DNA of 64,000 nucleotides from Chloroflexota bacterium (GTDB lineage: Bacteria > Chloroflexota > Anaerolineae > Promineifilales > Promineifilaceae): positions 1-64,000 of the forward strand of contig JAKEFB010000115.1 in assembly GCA_022616275.1 (NCBI GenBank). Direction: 5' to 3'. The notes under the pieces were generated by a model. That model was given only the letters and a program-made list of their open reading frames with translations, was not told where the DNA came from and did not search any database. Below are positions 59,901 to 64,000 of this stretch, piece after piece. The position numbers and the translations under genes were made by a program. Every line of letters starts with the position of its first letter. Within the stretch, counting starts at the first letter, position 1.

Positions 59901-60120
59901 CGCCGATTTGCCTTACATCTTTGACAAATTCTACCGGGTATCCAGCGACGAACTCCGGGAAATCGAAGGCACTGGCCTGGGGCTATCCATCGTCAAAGCC
60001 ATTGTGGACCAGCACCAGGGCCAAATTAAGGTCGAAAGCGAGCCAGGCCAGGGGACGACGTTTTTGGTGAAGTTGCCAACAGCAATGAGCAATGAGTTGA
60101 AAGCAATGAGTAATGAGTAG
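56992..60120 (+). CDS. Multi-GAF PAS sensor histidine kinase
   Basis: A soluble protein of 1042 residues. Four GAF domains (about 10-185, 195-355, 365-520 and 530-690), PAS (about 698-810; ADAVIATGADGRVTLFNRA), HisKA with SHDLKNPITIIQGFAKLL (about 822-840), and HATPase with NLIHNAIKYTPAAG, DTGYGIPAADLPYIFDKFYR and GTGLGLSIVKAIVDQH. GAF1 is interrupted near residues 68-92 by a Pro/Gln-rich insert made of a 27-base tandem repeat. The C-terminal residues AMSNELKAMSNE are encoded by the GAGCAATGAG repeat. Orphan kinase. Confidence 0.93.
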   Translation: MTHWAAPSQRADHLAGLYAISQILSSTLDLDELLAALVTETARLLAAAECTVSLLEGNALHVFQSSQAQSPGQLHQPQLPGQLRPPSPQPARGYDLNAYPATWRAIRERQPFFITIGEPAVLAEFGYQSLVLAPIVSGGTAIGILAAFSEAAGYFDEGAAQLLQAVANQAAAAIRNARLYQETQRQAEELDLLYRVSQAISSELSERATVHQIAQQVTRAFGASGCAVSRYDRQRECLVTLLDYEPDAPPAKLALEGTVYFLDDYPLTCRIMAEGRPVVVQRNDPDTDPAERALLDETGVQTVLVAPLVVRGNAIGLLEIYQSAAPRHYSPAELRLAERLSVDIAASLDNARLFDQTQQQAQQMAMLSAIQHAIMSALTPEAILREIVNQIQFFLEVNSCSVFLYNERTNRLDLALTADPDLAGQTISIPVDKGIAGQAMRTRRSILVNDTARSAEHQGVLPGSKLTIRSLLCAPLIFQDRVLGVIQALSGLPEAFSELHLTLLDSVAAAMAVALENARLHAGVLRRVAELDALSGSGWAVAGTGELTEILQAIVAGASRVPGVDWANILLYSAEENRFFQHISSRGNGAPPGDSRSNVRSSGISARILQEKAPLLVNDAADDPRVSPRVVEYMGIRSFIGVPVVIGNLPVGVLYANSYQPHVFDDGHVSVIGSLATQAAVAIERARLQDSIRQNERQLQAILNSTADAVIATGADGRVTLFNRAAEELFHQAAAQTVGRPAAELFAGTDLARTLAEAGQAPEVANFEMKLPDGRTFLAALSMVADDAGRGLGQVAVLHDITYLKELDQMKNEFVATVSHDLKNPITIIQGFAKLLPALGPVNTDQLSMLRRIEDASNRMLRLVTNLLDLGKIEAGMSVNKKGCDLAEITREAAMQLEEQARAKNVSLEVAAEADTPLHGDPERLQQVAYNLIHNAIKYTPAAGRVQVRVVRNGAAASLEVCDTGYGIPAADLPYIFDKFYRVSSDELREIEGTGLGLSIVKAIVDQHQGQIKVESEPGQGTTFLVKLPTAMSNELKAMSNE
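57196..57241 (+). repeat. 27-base tandem repeat inside the multi-GAF kinase gene
   Basis: The 19-base core CAATCGCCGGGCCAATTGC (57196-57214) is repeated with one change at 57223-57241. In frame it gives two copies of a 9-residue unit, QSPGQLHQP and QLPGQLRPP, inside GAF1. Confidence 0.75.
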
Positions 60121-60180
60121 TCAGTAGTGAAGAGGGGAAGTCACTTATTGCTCATCGCTCATTGCTCATTGCTCATCACT
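60081..60180. repeat. GAGCAATGAG / CTCATTGCTC inverted word repeat overlapping a gene end
   Basis: AGCAATGAGCAATGAG and AAGCAATGAGTAATGAGTAG, a spacer, then TTGCTCATCGCTCATTGC and TCATTGCTCATC. Encodes the last twelve codons of the multi-GAF kinase and ends ten bases before the enoyl-CoA hydratase ribosome binding site. Confidence 0.85.
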
Positions 60181-60194
60181 GTAAGGAGTTTGCG

Positions 60195-60980
60195 ATGAGT
60201 TACGAGACGATTTTGTACGACGCGGCCGATGGGATTGCCAAAATTACGCTGAACCGGCCGGAGACGCTGAACGCCTTTAACAACAAGATGACCGAAGAGA
60301 CGATAGACGCCTTTAAGCAAGCCGGCCGGGATAAAGCGGTGCGCTGCATCGTCATTACCGGCAGCGGCCGGGCCTTTTCCTCAGGGCAGGACTTGAAGGC
60401 CGTCCAGGACCGGGGCGAGGATTTCTCTATTGGCGACCACCTGCGCAGCGGCTATAACCGGCTCATTCTGCAGATGGTCCAATTGGAGAAGCCAATCGTC
60501 GGGGCGATTAACGGCGTCGCCGCCGGGGCTGGTTGCGGCGTGGCCCTGGCCTGTGACCTGCGAATCGCCTCTCACAAGGCCTGCTTTATGCAGGCCTTCA
60601 GCCGGGTGGGCCTCATCCCCGACAGCGGCACGACCTGGTTGCTGACGCGTCTCATCGGTTATTCGCGGGCCTACCAGATGGCCGTTACTGCCGACAGAAT
60701 TCCGGCCGATAAAGCCCTGGAGTGGGGACTGGTGAACGTCGTGGCACCGGAGGAGCAGTTGATGGAAATAGTTATGGCCTGGGCCGGGCCGCTCTCCACC
60801 GGCCCGACGCTGGCCTATGGCCTGACCAAGCGGGCCATGATCAAAGCCATGAACATGACCCTGGAAGAGGCCTTGGCCTATGAAGCGCAACTCCAGGAAA
60901 TCGCCGGCCGCAGCCACGACCGGATGGAAGGGGTGCAGGCGTTTCTGGAGAAGCGTGAACCACAGTTCAAAGGCGAGTAA
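60195..60980 (+). CDS. Enoyl-CoA hydratase/isomerase family protein
   Basis: A protein of 261 residues from ATG 60195 (TAAGGAG); an upstream in-frame ATG lies inside repeat DNA. Crotonase fold: ITLNRPETLNAFNNKM, oxyanion-hole segments SSGQDLKAVQ and INGVAAGAGCGVALACDL, and VGLIPDSGTTWLLTRLIG, where Asp (PDSG) matches PaaG/2,3-dehydroadipyl-CoA-type enzymes. Likely hydration or isomerisation of an enoyl-CoA. The 3-hydroxyacyl-CoA dehydrogenase gene follows, so the two act in sequence in acyl-CoA or phenylacetate breakdown. Confidence 0.92.
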   Translation: MSYETILYDAADGIAKITLNRPETLNAFNNKMTEETIDAFKQAGRDKAVRCIVITGSGRAFSSGQDLKAVQDRGEDFSIGDHLRSGYNRLILQMVQLEKPIVGAINGVAAGAGCGVALACDLRIASHKACFMQAFSRVGLIPDSGTTWLLTRLIGYSRAYQMAVTADRIPADKALEWGLVNVVAPEEQLMEIVMAWAGPLSTGPTLAYGLTKRAMIKAMNMTLEEALAYEAQLQEIAGRSHDRMEGVQAFLEKREPQFKGE

Positions 60981-60984
60981 GTGT

Positions 60985-61103
60985 CATGGTGTCAGGTGTC
61001 GGAGTTGGTCCAGCCAACTCTTGTCACGTGTCACGTGCCATGTACCGTGTCGTACTTGACACTTGACACTTGGCACTTGATACTGAAACACCTGACACAT
61101 GGA
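60985..61103. repeat. GTGTCAGGTGTC / TTGACACTTGACAC inverted word repeat
   Basis: GTCATGGTGTCAGGTGTC and TGTCACGTGTCACGTGCC face ACTTGACACTTGACACTTGG and ACCTGACACATGG; a small GTTGG..CCAAC stem lies between (61014-61018 region). Fills the whole spacer between hydratase and dehydrogenase genes. Confidence 0.75.
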
Positions 61104-61118
61104 ATGCGAGAGAACAAG

Positions 61119-61973
61119 ATGAATACAGTTAGTGTGATTGGCGCGGGGACGATGGGTGGGGGGATTGCTCAGGCGGCCGCTTTGGCTGGCTACCAGGTCA
61201 CTGTTTACGACGTCAACGGCGAGATCCTGGACCAGGCCAGGGAGCGGATCGTGGTCTCGATTGAGAAGGGCGTTTCCCTGGGCAAGACGGCCGGCGAGGT
61301 GGCCGAAAAGGCCAGGGGTAGCCTGCGCTTTACCAGTACGCTGGCAGAAACGGCCGCCGCCGACCTGGTCGTCGAGGCCGCGCCGGAGTCGTTGGTGCTG
61401 AAGCGAGAGATCTTTACCACCCTGGACACGGCCGCGCCGCCCCACACCATCCTGGCCAGCAATACCTCCAGCCTGAGCATCAACGCCCTGGCCGGGGCGA
61501 CGAAACGGCCGGACCGCTTCCTGGGGCTACACTTTTTCAACCCGGCCCACCTGATGAAGCTGGTCGAGGTCATTGCCGGCGACGATACCAGCCCCGAGAC
61601 GCTGGCCGCCGCCAACGCCTTCGTTGCCAGCCTGGGCAAAACGGCCGTCCCGTGCCAGGATACCCCGGCCTTTATCGTCAATCGCGTGGCCCGGCCGTTT
61701 TACGGCGAGGCGTTGCGCCTGTTGGGCGAGGGCGTGGCCGACGTGGACACCATTGACCGGCTGCTGAAGTCGGCCGGCTTTCGCATGGGGCCGTTTGAGC
61801 TGATTGACCTGATCGGCTGCGACGTGAACCTGGCCGTCGCCGAATCGGTCTACGCCGCTTACTTTCAGGACCCTCGCTACCGGCCGCACCCCATTCAGCG
61901 GCGCATGGTGGAGAGTGGCCGGCTGGGGCGCAAGAGCGGCCGGGGCTTCTACAACTACGCGGACGAGAAATAA
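61119..61973 (+). CDS. 3-hydroxyacyl-CoA dehydrogenase
   Basis: A protein of 284 residues from ATG 61119; the open frame upstream lies in repeat DNA. NAD site SVIGAGTMGGGIAQAAALAG, LASNTSSLSINALA (catalytic Ser), GLHFFNPAHLMKLVEVI (catalytic His and Glu pair), and C-terminal helices RVARPFYGEALRLL and GPFELIDLIG. Oxidises 3-hydroxyacyl-CoA to 3-ketoacyl-CoA. Hbd/PaaH-type length without a fused hydratase, which is provided by the preceding gene. Confidence 0.94.
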   Translation: MNTVSVIGAGTMGGGIAQAAALAGYQVTVYDVNGEILDQARERIVVSIEKGVSLGKTAGEVAEKARGSLRFTSTLAETAAADLVVEAAPESLVLKREIFTTLDTAAPPHTILASNTSSLSINALAGATKRPDRFLGLHFFNPAHLMKLVEVIAGDDTSPETLAAANAFVASLGKTAVPCQDTPAFIVNRVARPFYGEALRLLGEGVADVDTIDRLLKSAGFRMGPFELIDLIGCDVNLAVAESVYAAYFQDPRYRPHPIQRRMVESGRLGRKSGRGFYNYADEK

Positions 61974-61989
61974 GCCTATCAATAAAGAA

Positions 61990-62862
61990 ATGGATGATCA
62001 TATTGTCAGAACAATTGCCAGGTTGGTCGGGGTGCGGGCGATGGCCTGCGCCACGACCAACCTGGTGAATGAAGCCAACCGCCGCCACGGGACTGCCCCG
62101 ACGGCCGCCGCCGCCCTGGGGCAGGCCCTGACTGGCGGGGTGCTGCTGGGCGCTTTGTTGAAGGTCCAGCAGCGGATGGCGCTCAAATTCGAAGGGGATG
62201 GCCCGCTGCAAAAAATTGTCGTCGAGGCGGACAGCTACGGCGCGGTGCGCGGCTACGTCACCGTGCCGGCCATGGACCTGCCGAAGCGCCAGGACGAGTA
62301 CGACGTGACTGGGGCTATCGGCGACGGTTTTCTGACGGTAGTCAAGGATCTGCGGCTGAAAAATCTGTATGAGAGCGTGGTGCCCCTCACCGGCGGCAAA
62401 ATAGACGCCGATCTGACCTATTACCTGAACCAGTCGGAACAGGTTCCGACGGTCGTGCAGCTTGGGGTGGACGTTGGCGAAGATAGCCGGGCCGCGGCCG
62501 CTGGCGGCCTGTTGATCCAGGCCATTCCTCCCTACGACGTCGAAGTGGCCCGCCAACTGGCCAATCGGGTCCAGGAGTTGCCGCCGGTGGACGCCTTGCT
62601 GAAGGGCGGCCAGAGCCCGGAGGAAATCCTGGCCCTGGTCTTTGCCGACGTGCCCTACAAGGTGCTGGAGCAACGGCCGGTCCACTTTAAGTGCCAGTGC
62701 AGCAAGGAACGAACGGCCCGGGCTCTGATTGCCCTCGGCCGGGAAGAAATCCAATCCCTTCTGGAAACGGAAGGGCAGGCAGTCGTAGACTGCCACTTTT
62801 GCCACGAGCAGTACCTCTTCAACCGGGAGGAGTTAGAGGAGCTGCTTAAAGAGATGGGTTGA
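61990..62862 (+). CDS. hslO: Redox-regulated molecular chaperone Hsp33
   Basis: A protein of 290 residues from ATG 61990. The N-terminal substrate-binding part includes HGTAPTAAAALGQALTGGVL and DSYGAVRGYV; the C-terminal zinc redox switch has CQCSKE and CHFCHEQY, the CXC plus CXXC pairs. It is activated by oxidation and protects unfolded proteins. Weak ribosome binding site. Starts 16 bases after the dehydrogenase stop. Confidence 0.95.
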   Translation: MDDHIVRTIARLVGVRAMACATTNLVNEANRRHGTAPTAAAALGQALTGGVLLGALLKVQQRMALKFEGDGPLQKIVVEADSYGAVRGYVTVPAMDLPKRQDEYDVTGAIGDGFLTVVKDLRLKNLYESVVPLTGGKIDADLTYYLNQSEQVPTVVQLGVDVGEDSRAAAAGGLLIQAIPPYDVEVARQLANRVQELPPVDALLKGGQSPEEILALVFADVPYKVLEQRPVHFKCQCSKERTARALIALGREEIQSLLETEGQAVVDCHFCHEQYLFNREELEELLKEMG

Positions 62863-62863
62863 G

Positions 62864-62902
62864 AACCTCCCGGAGGTTGGCGATTGCGCCGGGCGGCCCG
62901 GC
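62864..62902. terminator. Two perfect hairpins after hslO
   Basis: AACCTCC-C-GGAGGTT (62864-62878) and GCCGGGC-G-GCCCGGC (62888-62902), one-base loops as palindromes. A third GGGAGGTTA arm near 62922 could pair with the first. No T-run; may end transcription or shield the mRNA end. Confidence 0.5.
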
Positions 62903-62972
62903 GACCATCACTTGAGCCTCAGGGAGGTTAAGCCACTTGATCCCCCACGTGCGGCGAAGTACCATTAACCTT

Positions 62973-63863
62973 ATGGAACACCACCATCATCACCACTCAC
63001 ACGAGGGCGCCGCCAGCTTGCGGACGGCCTTCTTCCTGAACCTGGCGTTTACCCTGCTGGAGATTGTCGGCGGTTTCTGGACCAACAGCCTGGCTATCTT
63101 ATCCGACGCCATCCACGATTTGGGGGACAGCCTATCACTGGGGCTGGCCTGGTATATGGAGCGCTATTCGCAGCGCGGCCGGGACCGGCGCTTTTCTTAT
63201 GGCTACCGGCGCTTTTCCTTGCTGGGAGCGGTCATCAGCACCATCGTCCTGATCGTTGGCTCCCTCTTTATCCTGAGCGAAGCCATTCCCCGGCTAATGA
63301 ATCCTGAACCGGCCTACGCCCCCGGTATGGCCCTTTTTGCTCTCGTCGGCATCCTGGTGAACGGATTGGCCGTGCTCCGGCTGCGGGGCAACCGCTCGTT
63401 AAACGCCCGGGTGGTCGCCTGGCACCTGCTGGAGGATGTGTTGGGCTGGGCGGCCGTGCTGGTTGTCAGCTTGATCCTGCTCTTTTGGAACGCTTACATC
63501 CTCGACGCCATCCTGTCCATTTTGATTACTCTCTACGTGCTCTATAACGTCGCCGGCAACCTGCGCCAGACGCTGGCCCTCTTTCTCCAGGCCGTGCCGG
63601 AGAACGTGGACGTGGAGGAGATCGAGCGCCAGTTACTGGCTATTGACAGAGTCCGATCAGTCCACCACACTCATGTCTGGTCTCTGGATGGGGAGCACCA
63701 CGTCCTGACGACTCACGTGGTAGTGGACGAAGAAGCCAGCAAGGACGACGTGCTCCGGGTCAAGGGAGCGATCAAGACCCTGACCGATGCCTTAGACGTG
63801 AGCCACACCACGGCCGAAATCGAATACCAGGACGAAGATTGCCGCATGGCCGAACTCATGTAG
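62973..63863 (+). CDS. Cation diffusion facilitator (zinc-type) transporter
   Basis: A protein of 296 residues from ATG 62973. A natural N-terminal His run (MEHHHHHHSHEG) probably gathers metal. Six membrane helices follow (about 18-190); helix 2 has LAILSDAIHDLGDSLSLG with the HxxxD-type metal site and helix 5 AWHLLEDVLGWAAV with the second. The C-terminal domain (about 210-290) has VHHTHVWSLDGEHHVLTTHV, the CDF cytoplasmic metal-binding fold. Exports Zn2+ or a similar ion by proton exchange. No good ribosome binding site is seen. Confidence 0.93.
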   Translation: MEHHHHHHSHEGAASLRTAFFLNLAFTLLEIVGGFWTNSLAILSDAIHDLGDSLSLGLAWYMERYSQRGRDRRFSYGYRRFSLLGAVISTIVLIVGSLFILSEAIPRLMNPEPAYAPGMALFALVGILVNGLAVLRLRGNRSLNARVVAWHLLEDVLGWAAVLVVSLILLFWNAYILDAILSILITLYVLYNVAGNLRQTLALFLQAVPENVDVEEIERQLLAIDRVRSVHHTHVWSLDGEHHVLTTHVVVDEEASKDDVLRVKGAIKTLTDALDVSHTTAEIEYQDEDCRMAELM

Positions 63864-63865
63864 AC

Positions 63866-64000
63866 CTACGGCACGACAGCAATCGCTTCCATTTCCATAA
63901 TGAAGTCGGGGTGCGCCAGGCCAGCAACATACGCCATCGTGATCAGGGGTGGATTGGGGCGGTTGCCCCAAATACGCTGGAACACCTCGAACCCGGGCTG
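63866..64000 (-). CDS. RidA (YjgF/YER057c/UK114) family protein, 3' part
   Basis: The last 44 residues of a gene that enters from the right edge, read on the minus strand. RPNPPLITMAYVAGLAHPDF and MEMEAIAVVP match the RidA C-terminus (normally ARTTVGVxxLP, VEIEAIA). RidA proteins hydrolyse reactive imines and enamines. The usual Arg in the catalytic ARTT-like segment is replaced by Pro-Leu-Ile-Thr here. It converges on the CDF gene with two bases between stop codons. Confidence 0.7.
   Translation of the reverse strand, partial: QPGFEVFQRIWGNRPNPPLITMAYVAGLAHPDFIMEMEAIAVVP

Noticed and set aside
60981-61118. N-terminal extension of the 3-hydroxyacyl-CoA dehydrogenase
   Set aside because: The in-frame region is the GTGTCAGG repeat; the NAD-binding motif begins right after ATG 61119.
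61678-62805. 375-codon minus-strand open frame
   Set aside because: Antisense to Hsp33 and the end of the dehydrogenase; its sequence is only the shadow of those genes.
62973-63008. MEHHHHHH start taken as a cloning tag or contamination
   Set aside because: A His-rich N-terminus is normal in zinc CDF transporters, and the gene continues with native context and codon use.

Overview
The window reads as a high-GC bacterial chromosome, most likely a filamentous or Caldilinea/Anaerolinea-like member of the Chloroflexota. This is an inference from gene content: lipoproteins with Thr-Pro linkers, many GAF/PAS histidine kinases without partner regulators, an FHA-winged-helix regulator facing a Ser/Thr kinase, CpXC and CGNR proteins, tandem Nudix and tandem RNase H fusions. 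There is no 16S gene to confirm it. The only RNA gene I can support is a tRNA-Leu(CAG) at 26056. No insertion sequence, prophage or CRISPR array is visible.

Layout. 1-4678: 3' end of an RHS/YD-repeat protein with a variable metallopeptidase-like tip, a lipoprotein, and a deleted remnant of a GT39-type mannosyltransferase. 4679-8136: histidine kinase and a cytochrome P460-cupredoxin lipoprotein, expressed from the promoter of a deleted ECF sigma gene. 8146-17242: FG-GAP lipoprotein, ALDH7 dehydrogenase, KimA-type potassium permease coupled to a phosphotransferase, an EamA exporter and a PAS kinase. 17389-25119: P-type ATPase, AI-2E permease, DUF309 protein, CBS protein, ferredoxin-NADP reductase, double RNase H. 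25213-33935: a signalling neighbourhood (two cyclic-nucleotide-binding proteins, one fused to GNAT; a three-repeat membrane protein; a GAF/PAS kinase; CpXC; FHA-wHTH; Ser/Thr kinase). 34106-40162: sugar ABC ATPase, EamA, MFS with a CGNR regulator, and a large membrane protein. 40259-43661: a DprE1/DprE2-like redox pair split by an AT-rich HEPN + MazF/PemK two-gene cassette. 44119-51441: a complete histidine operon hisGDCBHAFIE with a His-codon leader peptide and terminator. 51629-64000: small membrane protein, M48 protease, tandem Nudix, K+ channel, PLP sulfur enzyme, four-GAF kinase, enoyl-CoA hydratase and 3-hydroxyacyl-CoA dehydrogenase, Hsp33, a zinc-type CDF transporter and the 3' end of a RidA gene.

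The most unusual large-scale feature lies between the genes. More than twenty intergenic junctions consist of a short 'word' repeated in tandem and then repeated in inverted form (for example GTAATTGGGTAATTACCC, GAGATTAGAGATTGG, GCTCATTGCTCATC, CGCGAATG, CTCTAACTC). The same words recur at distant loci. They form strong hairpins and often supply the last codons of the flanking genes. The best candidates for a new biological system are this repeat family, the HEPN-MazF cassette and the three-repeat membrane protein at 26286.
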